Notes under the pieces: model-generated | The model's database searches: none | Seen by the model: the letters and a program-made list of their open reading frames with translations, nothing else | What the model was told of the DNA's origin: nothing | Program-made: the position numbers and the translations under genes | Shown: positions 9,613 to 21,365 of the stretch, piece by piece | Position numbering within the stretch: position 1 is the first letter of the stretch | Layout of the letters: every line of letters starts with the position of its first letter | NCBI GenBank assembly: GCA_947561395.2 | Contig: OX387194.1 | Span: 20,694,048 to 20,758,047 of the forward strand | Direction: 5' to 3' | Origin: Buxus sempervirens | Lineage: Eukaryota; Streptophyta; Magnoliopsida; Buxales; Buxaceae | Length of the DNA: 64,000 bases

Positions 9613-12600
9613 TGAACTTTCAGAGGCATGTTGGTGAAATTTTGCTAGGTCCTTTGCAAAATTCTGGGTGAAATTGAAATGTAAAACCTCACCTTTATAC
9701 CTCCGCAACATGTGTAAGCAAATGTGCTTCTCAGGTTCCAACTTAAGGCAATAACTTTGGTACAAGCCCATGGGCTTTACTTTCTCATCATGGTTTGAAT
9801 GGTCAAGTCATCATGCATATGAGATTCCAGTAGGTGTGCATGTAAGTCAGTTCATTCATGAAAATAAGCATTTGAAAAGCAAATATTGGATTGAAAAGTT
9901 GAGATGGAATTCAAATTTCAATTTGGCCGATGTTCCTCAATCTAGGCTGCAGATGTCATCAAAATGATCACACCGAAATCATCAAATGGACACAAGCTCA
10001 TGCTAATAGTTGTAGACTAATTTACTTAGTGATAGGAGGCTGAATCCAATGCTAAGATCCTTACATCCAAGTTCTTCTAAACAATAAGAACACTTTGACC
10101 CACCATTTTGTGCCTACCTGAGCTTCAGCCTACCACTCTACGACAAGGCTTAGAAGAAGCGCACACAATCCTACGGTTTGTGTCTTCCACTATGAATAAT
10201 TTAAGTGTTTTAAAATCCCATGCAAAAATACAATTTTTATGCACAGCTGTATATGCCTTTAAAGTTGCTTTACTTTAGCGATGATAGTTATTTTTGGATT
10301 GCATTTTGTAGGACAATGCCTTTTGTTTTTTAACCTTAGACTCCTAAAATTTGTAAAATTGAAGCAAAATTTCTCTTTCTAATGGGTGCTGAAATTTCTC
10401 TTATATAAATGTTTCTCTTGATATAAAAGCTTCCTTTTACATAGATTATGGAAAATATTATGAAATTTCTCCAATATGTCCCCCACCCAAAAACATAATA
10501 TTTGCCCTTAAATTGGCATTTAATGTTTGGTTCGTTACTGACCATGTTCAATATCAAGATAAACACTATTTACAAGCTTAGTATGCAGTAAATACTAATT
10601 GTTATTACAAATAATAATGACAATGATAATGATGGAAATGACAACAACAAAGAAGATGTTGACAATGATAATTACAAATGCAATTACCTCTATCTAAAAT
10701 CTTAATTGAGAAGTTTAAAAGGAGCGAGAAGTTCATCTAGATCAAACAACCTTTGCATCAATGAAGAAATTTTTCTTTAAACAAAATGGAGCCATTTATC
10801 TTTGACATAGCACCTAGCAGCTCCTGTAAGCACTCTTCTGCTTTGCCACACTCTCTATCAGTTCCAAGGTTGTTTCACATTCAATAGAGCATTTTGATCT
10901 TGTCTTTTGATCCTTTTCTTCATTTCTTTTGTAAAAATTTATTTTCCATTATTGAGAAAAACAAATACTCAGTAATGTGCTAAAAGATGAAAATTTTAAC
11001 AAATAGACACCCTGATAATGCACAGAAAAAAATATAAAACTAAAAACATTGAAAACGTGTAACTACTCTTTTCTTCAAATCTATCCAATTAAATCGACCA
11101 ATTTGATTTTTTTAAACCTCCATGTCAAGCACAATTTACAAAATCCTACAGGTAAGAAAGAAAAGAAGAATCCGTACCTTCTGCACTCCTTCCTATTTCT
11201 GAAAATGGTGTTGGACCATTGTCCATCTCTTATTCCAGATAAACTATCCACCACCCTGTGAATCAACAAGTTAGAAAATTGTGCAAGAACTGATGCTTAA
11301 ACAAAAAAAAAATCCTAATTCAGAGGAAAGATCAAATCCAAAAAAAGAAAAAAGAATTGATGACTTTCCGAAATAAAAAATAACATAACAAGTCTTGTGT
11401 AAAAGAGTTGAAGTTCCAGCTCAAAGCATGAGTATACACCATGTGCAGGTGAAGCATTTTGTTTCTCTAAACAAACAAGCAACCAAAAGAACCATCTACT
11501 TCTATAAAGTCTCTATGCATCTATAAACATTATTAAATTCCTCTGTGCTTCTGCCGTTTAGTATATAAAACAAGGTATCTTAAATTACGGATCATATCAT
11601 GAGTACCTCCCAATACTTTTCAACAAATTCTATTTGATGTGGGTATCTCACAGGATTTGGCACAGATCTGTTAGAGAATACTAAAGTAAGGTATGACAGG
11701 TCTGCATATTTGAAGATAAAGGTTCTATGGAATATGGGCCACTCATAATCTCGTTGTCACGTTGGAAGGAAAGAAGGAACATAATTTTCAAAGGGAAAGA
11801 AACTGCAATAATGGTGGTGCAGTTCTGAAAATCTACTTTAATATATGACACATCAGTTTTGCAAAATCTGGGAAAGTTCTCCAAGTGAGCTCTTGTCATT
11901 GATTTTTGTTTTTTTTTTTTCCTATTATTTTCTTGGGTACATTTCATTCTATATAGCTTGAGGAAGACCTTTTGGTTATCCAATTGTATGCCAACAACAT
12001 ACAAAGGGTTTCATGTCAAAACATTTTCAATTTATATTTTTGGCCAAAAGATTTCCTTTTGTAGTAAAGCATTCAATTTTTTATTTCAATTGTCAAAATT
12101 TTGCTGAATTCTTAGACTAAAGAGGTAAATTTCCTTAGATAAGCAAAAAAGGAAAAAGAAAGAAGAAAAAAAAAACAAAATGAAACTTTACTTATTCTCA
12201 AGTTCATCGTGGAAATTTGTTTTTTTATGCAATATTAAGAACCCCACTTCCTTCAATAGAGGTTGTAGGTTATATTCATTTTGAGGAAGTTTTCACCACT
12301 AAATGTAAATTCTCTCGGATGTTAAGTAGTTTATGGACTTCATCTCAAATATCAATTTGTTATATATACTTGGCAGCACATATCTCAAATATCCTTGCAA
12401 GCACATATTTCCACATTGTAAGTGTCACACTTAGGTAGAATAGGAAAAAATAACAATTTAACCAGAGATATGATTTTTTTTTATAGGTTGGGATTGTGGG
12501 AGATGATAGTGTTTCCAACCCAAATCAATTGGGGTAAGGCATTTTTTTTTTGTATGTAATCTCCCTTTTTATGTTATCATTTGATATTTTCTCTCAACAG

Positions 12601-13915
12601 AATTAAGTTTAGTTTTGCTTCAACAAGAAAAAATTTTATACCAAAATCAAACATTTTTCCCGTCAAAAGGGAAACTTACTTCTGTCAGAAACAAAATCTG
12701 AGACCTCAGATATAATTGAGTGTAGAACTTACCGATTGAAAATAATTACAGTTTGATATATTTTATTATCCAAGTATATCCTATGTCGTTGAGTTTAACT
12801 AATCTGATGCAGGATGCTTGTGTCATACATTTGACATTTTGACCACCATGAAGATAGTTTCCAACCTATTAAAGGCACTGCTGAACTTGCATTCAAGATC
12901 TCAATTTAAGTTTGATTTTCCTTCACAAAAAAGAATCCCCCTTAATAACTCAAAAGGACATCATACTAAATCCTGCAATCTGTCACCTAAATCAAAGTCA
13001 GTCAAGGCCGCATAAAAAGAAGTTTATTTTGATAAGAATTTTCAATACTTCTACTTTTTCCAACTCCATATAACAATAACTGCATAGTTGTTTTTTATGA
13101 CTATCATGTAAATAACAGTAATAACAATCATAGCAACAAGAGCAGTGATGGAGTAACAATACTACTAGCCCCAATCTTTAGACATCCCATTAGACAAATA
13201 ACATGTGGCAAGCACATCTGACAATAAGTTATAAGCAACTTGACAATCTGGCTTTTTCATTTTGAATTAACAAGCGTTCGCATTTTATTTTGTTTTCAGA
13301 ATCCATAGGTACTGGATCTATTATCTATGCATTTTTCCTAGATAATCTCCACAACAAATCACATAGAAGCAACATCCTTGCAAGTCTTAATGTCGCATTC
13401 TCTTTGTTGAGTTAACCAAATGCAATTTCAAAGAACCTCTGTGATCAATTTTCTCATTTATTCCAATGCTCCAAGCCAGCGTTGGAACCACAAAAACACT
13501 AATCAAAGGGAATTGAAATCTCAAATGCAAACGAAAGAAAAAACAACAATAGAACAAGTTATTTGGACCACCATAATCGGATTTCTCTTTCTTTCATCAC
13601 CATTCCGTCCCAAGTCGAGCATTCCAAAAATGTAATCAAAATAACCTAAAATGCAGAGGCTTATTAGAACTATAAGTAGTCCTGACATAAGAAAGCAGAC
13701 AACTAATCCATCACACTAAGGGCTCATATTCTCCTCCATGTCTACACATGAAACATTCATAAAACTCAAAGTAATCTCTTCGTCCTGATATATAACCCTA
13801 AAATTGAATTTGAGACAAGAAATACAAAAGCTTCACAGAGCGATTAAAAAGGAAGGTGAAGACGAAATTGCAGACAAAGACGAAGAAACAACTCTCACAG
13901 AGATTGGACGGGAAT
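9613..13915. other. Unassigned AT-rich region
   Basis: About 4.3 kb without recognisable domains, LTR ends or tandem arrays. Frames are short and none shows a familiar motif. Minus-strand fragments near 10760-10878 and 12800-12930 could be exons by composition, but lack recognisable similarity and clear splice borders. The lower repeat content suggests it may be genic flank or an old intron. Confidence 0.4.
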
Positions 13916-14086
13916 ATGTCCGCCGGCGGGATCGACAAACTCCAGCGGACGATCTCCGACGAGTTCTGCCGCAGCTACTGCGAATTCTTCGGGGAAGCAA
14001 ACGTCGCAGAAAGGAAGCGCTTAAGCGAAAATTTAAAAAAACAAAAAAACAAGAAAACAAAAAAAACCAAAAACAAAAAAATCTAA
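13916..14086 (+). CDS. Possible first exon or small ORF (56 codons)
   Basis: A GC-richer island in AT-rich surroundings. From the ATG at 13916 the frame reads MSAGGIDKLQRTISDEF, then an amphipathic stretch with Cys, Tyr and Glu, as a normal plant protein N terminus might. After about 40 codons it runs into an A-rich tract giving a Lys-rich tail and stops at 14084-14086. The abrupt change from GC-rich codons to poly(A)-like sequence suggests a real exon cut by a retro-insertion, an exon whose donor I cannot place, or a captured gene fragment. I do not recognise the family. The 5' side (AACCCTAAAA at 13796 and an A-rich leader) is compatible with a plant 5' UTR. Confidence 0.3.
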   Translation: MSAGGIDKLQRTISDEFCRSYCEFFGEANVAERKRLSENLKKQKNKKTKKTKNKKI

Positions 14087-15097
14087 TGCCACGTGTCGGT
14101 CGAAAATTTGTTAGCGTACGTGTCCGATCAGAATTTGGCGCGCAAGATGTTTTTGCCAACGTGTTTCGCGTTTCATTCATTTTGCAAGGAACGTGCCACA
14201 TAAATTGATTGCTTCTAAAAATCTGACTAAAGTTACATTCCACATACCTTCCAAAAAAAATAAATAAATAGTATACCCCTTCTTAATTCAACTTATCTTA
14301 AAACCTTTTAATTCTAGCGTATCCCCCCTCTGTAACTCCAATTACTCACTTGCTGCTCCTTTGGTTTAACCTAAAAGGCTATATCATTTACAAATAGTGT
14401 ACATTAAATCATCTTTTCTTGAATATTACTAGTTAATTTCTCTATAACTAACACAAATAAGATAGGGACTCATAGTTCATGTAAATTTATTGTTATTAGG
14501 AGCTTAAATGTCTCAGCTTTCGCCTTAGTTAGTTTACTCTCATATACGTATATATATACATAAAACACATACGCATTAGGTAACTTAATGCTCCTTATGT
14601 GATATAAGTACAACGTCTAGGAATATAATTTTCCTAGGTCGTTGAATGAGCTAAGGAGAGAAAATAGCTCATATGACACTATTAATACTATTTTGTTATA
14701 ATCTCATGTGGATGAAATAGATGGTTCTGACAAGTTACTTCTAATAATATTTTCCAAATAAAAAAAATTCCATTGACATATTAGTCAACCACATCTTTTT
14801 ATTCTTTTCTTGCTAAAAAAACAAAGAAAATTTGATTTATCTGTAGGAACAAAGACAAGTTAGAACACCCTTTTATCTAAATTTCAGAAAAAAAAAGTTT
14901 TTTCTTGTAGATTGCTAAATCGGTTGTATTAGTAACAAAAGCAATGTGATCTATTTTTTTTTTTTTTTTTTTTGGGTTCAACAACATTCAAGGGAACATA
15001 TGTGTACACAACGAAATACTATTGAAAAGGCAAACTTACTTTCTTGAGATGAATTCCTTCTAAAAAGCTATAGAAATTAAGGTAAATTGCCCAACCT
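14087..15097. other. AT-rich spacer with a 21-base poly(T) run
   Basis: No coding frame or element end recognised. It includes a TATATATATA stretch near 14548 and a T21 run at 14953-14973. Confidence 0.45.
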
Positions 15098-15381
15098 TGA
15101 TGACGATCAAGAGACATGATAGTTGGAGTTTCAAATGTTTGAATTTTAATTTTATTTTCATTAGGCGGTTGCTATTTAGATTTTGAATTTCTTATTTAAA
15201 TTCTTTTGTAGTTCTTATCTCTCTTATAAGTAGGTTTTCTAAACTGAGAATAAGCAAAGAAAGATAACTTAATGAAATATTCTTTGAGGTGTGAGGCTTC
15301 ATCATCTGGTGAGACTTCATAATTCCAGAAGAAATTGTGTGAGACTCCATTCTTCTTTCCTTCTTTGATGCTCATGCATCA
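15098..15381 (+). repeat. gypsy-1 5' LTR
   Basis: Starts TGATGACGATCAAG and ends GATGCTCATGCATCA, immediately before a primer-binding site, with a TATAAG box inside. A short LTR of this design is usual for this group of Ty3/gypsy elements. The left limit is inferred from the TG start and overall design, not from a second LTR. Confidence 0.5.
15224..15230 (+). promoter_or_regulatory. TATA box of the gypsy-1 LTR
   Basis: TTATAAG lies about 150 bases before the LTR end, as expected for the U3/R border. Function is inferred from position. Confidence 0.4.
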
Positions 15382-15384
15382 ATT

Positions 15385-15396
15385 TGGTATCAAAAC
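15385..15396 (+). promoter_or_regulatory. Primer-binding site (tRNA-iMet type)
   Basis: TGGTATCAAAAC lies three bases after the LTR end. It is one or two changes from TGGTATCAGAGC, the complement of the initiator methionine tRNA 3' end used by many plant LTR retrotransposons. Confidence 0.65.
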
Positions 15397-15438
15397 ATTA
15401 TAATGATCCCATTATCCTTATTGAATTAGAAATGAGAT

Positions 15439-16540
15439 GATATGGTAATAGAGGTTATCAACCAAGTTTTTGCTCTAAATCAATGTATGAATTCTACGTG
15501 GGAAAGGTTTTTTTCAATACAACCACACAATGAAGAAGACCAAGGTGAAACTGAACATCCAGAAAAACCTAAAGAACCAACTAATGGAGGACAACCACCA
15601 ATTAGAGGACCTCCATTACCACAATTTGGTAACAATCTTCCACCCATTTTAATGCTACTAACAATCCCTTGGACCAATTTCAGTGGCTTTGTTATCATTT
15701 TTAAGACAAGTTGGATGATACATCAAAGAGGTTGCGTGTAGATGTACATGATTATGTTGGAAATCCGGATCCCAATAGCTCCAAGATTGGCTCATATCAT
15801 TGGTAGACTACTTTTATTGGTTCCAAGTGGTAAAAGAAAGATAGGTGCATTTTTTCAAGATAAAGTTAAGGGTCAAGTTTGTGTTTGGTGACATAGTGTT
15901 GGAGAACAGTTACATCGACTCTATCAGCCTCCAATTACGGATTGGAAAGAATGAAACTGCATTTTTTGAGGACCTTTTGGCTCATTACTAAGGTTCAAAT
16001 ACTATGGAAGAGTATATTGCCAAGTTTCATGAATTAACTATTAGGAGTGGAGTTATAGAAACTGACAAACAATCCTTAACACATTATCGTCTAGGGTCCA
16101 AAGAAGGAATTCAAAAGGAGCTTGTCACTATTTGTCTGTCTAGTCTTGAAGAAGCTTTTCGATTGGCATTAAATGTGGGAGCACAACTCAAAGGGGTATT
16201 CTGTAATAGATCAATGGAATCAAATTAAAAGAATTCCACATGACATCTCCAATCGTGGGTCACTTTTTCCACCAAGACAACTTCCTAAATCAGAATTTTG
16301 ATTAACCCATGGAAGGCTTGGGAATAAAAACTATGATCAAGAAGATAACGGAAAAAAAATTATTAAGGTCGCCGTAATTTATCCAGAATGCTACAAAATG
16401 TGGAGGAAAGGGCCATTTTGCGGTGGTGTGTCAAAAAAAAAATCAAAAGTTTGTGTTACTTTGTGATGATGATGAAGTTATTCCTACTCAAGCAGACAAT
16501 TCACAATCTGTATGTGAATCTAAACAAAATGAGACTGTAA
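15439..16540 (+). pseudogene. gypsy-1 gag remnant
   Basis: Several frames together encode a Ty3/gypsy gag. A segment near 15720-15900 resembles the capsid start (RLRVDV, then NPDPNS). The frame 16004-16228 reads MEEYIAKFHELTIRSGVIET and later CLSSLEEAFRLAL, the typical retrotransposon gag helical region. A CCHC zinc knuckle lies at 16389-16430 with pattern C-x2-C-x4-H-x4-C (CYK, CGGKGHFAVVC), but an extra A splits it between frames. Gag would package the RNA; with many stops and shifts this copy is dead. It ends abruptly where the 1 kb insertion begins (about 16541). Confidence 0.75.
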
Positions 16541-17400
16541 TACCCTGAATTTTTCTAGATTTATTAATTAATTTAAATTTGTGATTTATTGAGATTAGTT
16601 TGTTAATCAGAGACTTGATTTAAATAGGTGATCATGTGAAGGAGGTGAATCCAAAATTTGGAGTTGATCCAATGGTTAGATCTTGATTTATGAGGTAAGT
16701 CGATCGTCCTTTCCCAGGTTCGCCGTTCAGTGCTCTGTTTAATCCATCTGCTCTGATATCCGATTCCCCACTCTCTTCCCTGGGTTGGGCTTTTGAGAAA
16801 TAGAAGAAGGCGTTTGAGACAGGGCTTGGTTAGTTTGACATTTAGTGGTTGCTAGTTTGCATACTTCGTGAATGGCTGTGGAGATGGAGGATGATGCAGA
16901 TGACCCTGATGGGGAAGATGAGGGGAGCTGCAGATGGATTTGCCTTGGTGGTTCATCGAGTATTGCATCCTCTGTGTTTTTTTATGTCTGATCTGTTTTT
17001 GTTGGTTGATGGATGCTTTGATTTGGGGTTTGTTAGTCGAATAATTTTTGTGTCTCTTGTCAACCCTGGAGTGTGGTTGGTAATGTTGCAGCTCCTTGCT
17101 AGTGGAGCCAGTTATCCTGTGTTTTTTTTTTATACGTTTCTTGTTGGTTTAGTTGGTTGGTTTTGTCGAACAAAGATGCTGGTTTCCATGGCATCTTCTA
17201 TACTTTCCGCATGTTGCCTTTCTTCTCTGGGACAAGTATTGGTTTACCGATTACTCTCCCACCTCTCATCACGTCTTTGACGATGATGATTTTAACCCCT
17301 TTAATGGGTCTTCAATCTGTTTTTATACGGAGCCTCCGTCACACTCTACCCCTATTTTTCAAGTGGTTTTATGTGGCTTCGGAAACAGGTCTGACATTTC
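16541..17400 (+). other. Left part of a 1 kb insertion in gypsy-1
   Basis: Starts TGTAATACCCTGAATTTTT, which resembles the start of Tekay-type LTRs elsewhere in this window (51048, 48085). From about 16700 it becomes T/G-rich sequence resembling a transcript's untranslated region, with long hydrophobic frames (16849-17280) of no recognisable family. It is continuous with 20256 across solo LTR A, shown by the ATTTC duplication. Its nature (truncated LTR, LINE-like tail or processed transcript) is open. Confidence 0.4.
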
Positions 17401-18148
17401 TATAAGCACCTCATTTTTGCGCTCCCAGAAAAGCCGGAAATGCAAACCCTGGACAGGAAGTCAAACCCTAAGGGGTGAAAGTTTGACTTTTGATCAAGTG
17501 AAAATTGGCCACCTCACTTTATCTCAATGGATGGAGAATCCCAACACGAGTCCAACACAACTAAGTTTGCTGGAATCGGAGTCCGAATGAAGGTTCTGCA
17601 GGCCGATCAAACTTGAGGGCAGCTAAAAGTTGACTTTCTGCTAAAACCCGATCCAGATGCTTACCTCTATGTCATTGGATAGAGAATCTCGACACGGTTC
17701 CAACGCAACTGAGTTTGCAAGAATCGGAGTCCGGATGAAAGTTTTGCGAGCCGGTCAAACTTGAGGGGAGCCGAAAGTTGACCTTATGCTAAACCCCAAT
17801 CCAGATGCTTACCCCTATGTCGTTGGATAGAGGGCTCCGATACGATTCTAACACAACTGAGTTTGCCCAGATCGGAGTCCGGATGGAGAAAATATGAGCC
17901 GATGAAGTTTCGGAGCAGCAAAACCGGCAAACTGCACACGTGGCAAAAAGCTGCACAAGTGGCAAGTTGCACAGGAAAATATCTCAGGGATCAAATCCGT
18001 GAATATTCAAACGTACGAAATATCCAAAGGACTAAATCTGTAAAAATCCAAGAATATCGGATTAAATCGAAAATATACAGGGACTAAATTCGAAAAAACA
18101 GATTTCCCGACCATTTAGCTGCCGCATTAATTATTTTTCCATCATTAT

Positions 18149-18202
18149 GCCGCTCGCGCGAGCTGGGTGAGCGCAAAACGCGCTCGGTGCCAGCTAGGCG
18201 CC
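18149..18202. repeat. Hairpin array, 5' module of LTR A
   Basis: A cluster of self-complementary words built on CGCTCGCG/GAGCGC/AGCT: CGCTCGCGCGAG, then GAGCGC and GCGCTC around an AAAAC loop, then GGTGCCAGCTAGGCGCC. The same arm words recur in the 3' module at 19227-19410. Confidence 0.6.
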
Positions 18203-18230
18203 AACCCAGCGAACCCTCTTTCCTTCTTTC

Positions 18231-18238
18231 TATAAAAG
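18231..18238 (+). promoter_or_regulatory. TATA box of LTR A
   Basis: TATAAAAG followed by a pyrimidine-rich leader. Equivalent boxes occur in LTRs C, D and E+. Confidence 0.5.
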
Positions 18239-19226
18239 CCGCACCATACTTCGTGCAAAAGGTTGGGAAAATTTTCAGTTGGCTCTCCTTTGGTTGGAGG
18301 GATTTTTCGTTGGCTCCAGTTGCTGTGCTCAAGCTTCTTCCCCATCCGAACCTTATTTGTCTCAGTCGCTTTGGCCTCCCCAAGCCCCCCACCTTGATCT
18401 GATACTCCCCTTTTCTTGCTTCTTCTTCATCCCCACACAAACAAGCGAAGGCTTGCTGCTGCCGTTGGTGCAAGAGGAAGAGAGCCCCAGCACTGGCGTC
18501 ACCTCGAGGAAGAGCCTCCACCTTACACCAAAGTTTAAGAACCCTCAAGTATTGTTTCTCACCGACTTTCGTTTCACATATATAAAAATGGGAGCTTTCT
18601 AAAGAGCTCTTAAGTTTATCTTCTCCCCTAGCCGGATCCGACCTGGTGATCATAAGCATGCATCTTTTTCACTTGCCGGTTAAGGTGGGGGTCTCTAAAG
18701 GTAAGAGAGACCCCACGCTTAGTTCCCTCTTGCTGTTATTGTCTTCCAAGTTTGCTGCCTGGGGATTCTCGGTCATCAAGTAAAGGGAGTATGTTCCCTC
18801 ACAATGAGCCTATCCAATGTACCCCGTATAAACCCCCCTTCTCTTTCCCTTCTCTGAATCTTCTTGAGTTGAAACATGGATCTTAGGTTCTGATGTTACT
18901 GTGATTCGTAGGTGATACATGCTAGCTAAGGATCCCACCTGTCATGTTCTTGTACATATAGGGTTTGCTATTCCCACCTTTGCATGCATGTGTTCTTGCT
19001 GTTGGCCTATCTTGTATGGTTTTTCTTTGATTTCTTGAGGGCTAGAAGCATACGCACACACCCCATGGTCTGAAATAATCTTATCTGAGTTGTGCTATTT
19101 TAATTTCAAAGTATGTTTAAAGGCCTTCTGGAGTCTGGTAGAAGCACTGGGAGGTGTCACAGAGACTGGAAATCAAGCCAGTCTCTGAGAAAAAGAAAAA
19201 ACAGAGAATCGGGTTTCGACAGGGGT

Positions 19227-19410
19227 GTTCGCCGAGCTAGCGCTGAGCTCGCTCCTAGCTCGCACGAGGCTCGCGCTCAGCGCTTTTCGCTCGCGCCGGG
19301 AGCCTTTTTGCGCCCGCCTTGCTCGCGCTGAGCGTGCGCAGGCGTCCCTTTTTTGCTGATTTCCGGTTCCACCCAGCTCGCGTTGACCTCGCGCCTAGCG
19401 CCTGAGGTCA
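19227..19410. repeat. Hairpin array, 3' module of LTR A
   Basis: GC-rich run of GAGCTCGC, GCTCGCGC, GAGCGC and CAGCGC words with many fold-back options, including TGACCTC pairing with GAGGTCA across GCGCCTAGCGCC near 19383-19410. It shares its vocabulary with the 5' module of the same LTR. Confidence 0.6.
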
Positions 19411-20255
19411 GCTCACCCTCTTAAAAATGCCGAATCACTTATATTTTTGGAAACCCAAAAATGCCCTTTACCGTCCAATACGGCCCACCCGAACTTGTTG
19501 GTGAATTGATGTATGAAATTTGTGGTTTGACCGAGACCAAGGGCTTATCGGGCTCACCAACTGAACCAAGGAAGGGTGCAAATCCTAACTTTCCGTAACT
19601 TGGGCTTTCAAGCCCTAATCAGGACTACGGGCCCCAAGCCCAGTGTCCAACCCATTTTCTGGAAACTTAAAAAGATAAATCCGATCAATTACTTGGCTAC
19701 CATGTGGGCCCACCTAAGGGGCCCACGAACCAATCCGGCCCACCTTTACATGAAAACCACTTAAATCTAATTTGAAACCAAAAGTAAAATCAATTGAACT
19801 AACCAAAGCCCAAAGGGCCTCTTAGGCCAGACTGAGGTTCACAAGGGTACATGGGCTTGACTAAGCCCACCAAGGACACAGTGGGCCTTCCAACGGGGCC
19901 CACCCAACTAGACTCAAATTACCTAATTAATCAAGATAAAAGCAATCAAAGGGACCCACACCACTCAGGTGGTCCCACCAGACTTAATCAGTTTGCATGC
20001 CGACTTAGGAATCGGGTGAAAAAATAAGTGAGTTGACTCAAACCGGGATAAACCTAGGGGACCCGTCACCCGACGGGGTGGACCGGGGTGTCTACGGACT
20101 TCCCCGAACCACAACCGAGACCCTACTTAGAATCTCAAGCCGTAGACCAAAGCCTTAATAGACGAGATTAGGCACCTAGGTGTCCGCTTGCACCCCATCA
20201 GGCGGTGGCAACTCCGAATTTTCCCGTGCGGTGTTTCCGACGCGTGCACAATTTC

Positions 20256-20424
20256 GTTAAGAATTGCAACACTGTTTGGGTTTATGGATGTTATGGTTAT
20301 CCTGCATCTTCTCTTTTTCTATGTTCTTGTCTAGTTTATGTATTATCCATGGCTTTTGGCCTATGTTCTTGTAATGTTGTTATTTGTTAATGAAAAGGCT
20401 TAGCCTGGATGGTTACCAAAAAAA
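20256..20424 (+). other. Right part of the 1 kb insertion in gypsy-1
   Basis: T/G-rich, transcript-tail-like sequence ending GGATGGTTACC followed by an A-run (20419-20425). It continues 16541-17400. After it gypsy-1 pol resumes. Confidence 0.4.
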
Positions 20425-20429
20425 AGAAC

Positions 20430-20749
20430 CAAGGAAATTTTTTAATTATAACAAGATAATATTCCTTCTAATTTTGTCCCTTTATTACAAGATTTTTCAG
20501 AAGTTGCTCCTGCAAAATTTCCGTTCTCTTTATCTTTTAAGTGTGATATCCAACACGCAATAGATTGCATTCCTAATTCAAGTTTACCAAATCACCGAAT
20601 ATATCAGATGAATCCAAAAGTACAGTTTATTTATTAGAGAATCTCTTCATCCTTGTGTTTTCCTACCTTACAACAAAGAAGGATGGCTTGTGGTGAATGT
20701 GTGTTGATAGTAGATTCATTAATAAAATCACCATCAAATATAGGTTTAT
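20430..20749 (+). pseudogene. gypsy-1 pol fragment (start of RT)
   Basis: Reads in one main frame as a pre-RT linker (PLLQDFSEV), CDIQHAIDCIPNSSLPNH, YQMNPK, then with a frame shift KKDG, a stop replacing the Trp/Arg position, MCVDSR and INKITIKYRF. These are the N-terminal RT motifs of Galadriel/CRM-like chromoviruses. It stops at the first base of the Tekay-type LTR at 20750. The Val-Asp region is present but the YxDD box is not in the window. Confidence 0.75.
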
Positions 20750-21365
20750 TGTAACGCCCTAGATCTGGATTTATATAAAAAGCATAAATCCAAACCCAAG
20801 TGCTATGATGTGGACCCAAAGCATACTGAAAATTCAAGTAAAATTTTCAAATTTTATTTTCATCAGAGTGATAATGCGGAAACATAAAACAATAACCAAT
20901 TTACAATTACACAATTTGGGAGAGGGGTCATCTAACTCTCATTCTCACTAAATACATTTTTTATAACAACAATAATTTCTCATTATTAAGCTTTCATTTA
21001 GGCCTTGCTCATAAATCAATTTTGCCCTCTTTAAATTTTAACAAATTCTTGACATCCTTTCTAAGAGTACCTAAAAAAGGGGGGAAACTGGAGTGAGATA
21101 TAAATCTCGGTAAGTAGGAATATGCATGCTGGAAAACAGTCCAATAGATTTATAAAATTCATTTCATGATGTATAAGTAGTATAATAGAATAGCAATAAG
21201 AATTCCTATTTGAAATATACAACACACCACAAAAGTGACATCATAGGACTTGTGAACTAAAATATCTTTGAAAGGCTAAAGTCCCATTCCCAATTTCCAC
21301 CTCATGTTTTTACATGTATGAAGCTGAGATACACGATCATCATATCCAATATGAGAAATATAAGT
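20750..21365 (-). repeat. Truncated Tekay-type LTR, reverse orientation
   Basis: Begins TGTAACGCCCTAGATCTGG, the reverse complement of a Tekay-type LTR end, and contains AAGTGCTATGATGTGGACCCAAAGC. That matches the start of reverse LTR L at 48375 (AAGTGCTATGGGCCCAAAGC). The reverse of the conserved CATGCATG...ATATCTCAC box lies near 21092-21130. The series breaks off near 21365, where forward-oriented LTR sequence begins, so it is a partial copy. Confidence 0.65.

Larger units (their letters stand above)
17401..20250 (+). mobile_element. Solo LTR A, TAAG family (2850 bp)
   Basis: Starts TATAAGCACCTCATTTTTGC (first G mutated to A relative to other copies) and ends CGCGTGCACA. It is flanked by a perfect 5-bp duplication ATTTC (17396-17400 and 20251-20255), so the whole 2850 bp is one inserted LTR without internal region. 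It contains a TATA box at 18231, hairpin arrays at 18149-18202 and 19227-19410, many GGCCCA/TGGGCC words after 19480, and a TGGCAACTCC motif 45 bases before the end. Its frames (for example minus 18084-18659) have no recognisable protein similarity. Confidence 0.88.
15098..20749 (+). mobile_element. gypsy-1: decayed Ty3/gypsy chromovirus-like element, split by insertions
   Basis: A short LTR (15098-15381), a primer-binding site, gag (to about 16540) and, after an insertion of about 3.9 kb, a pol piece (about 20430-20749). The pol piece ends exactly where a Tekay-type LTR begins (20750). The pol segment carries the phrase DIQHAID...SLPN...YxMNPK and KKDG...MCVDSR, typical of Galadriel/CRM-type chromoviruses just ahead of and within RT. 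The remainder of pol and the 3' LTR are not in the window. Confidence 0.7.

Noticed and set aside
10758..10878. Minus-strand exon-like frame (GKAEECLQELLGAM and so on)
   Set aside because: About 38 codons with plausible composition, but overlapping frames are also open, no clear splice borders, and no family recognised; support is too weak for a call.
12800..12930. Minus-strand exon candidate near ILNASSAVPLIGW
   Set aside because: Short, no recognisable similarity, and splice signals ambiguous.
16849..17280. 143-codon hydrophobic frame that could be a membrane protein
   Set aside because: Hydrophobicity comes from T-rich sequence (TTT/TTG/GTT codons); overlapping frames are equally open and no family is recognisable.
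18084..18659. 191-codon open frame on the minus strand
   Set aside because: It lies wholly inside solo LTR A, antisense to the promoter and leader, and has no recognisable domain; LTR sequence often leaves such frames open by chance.
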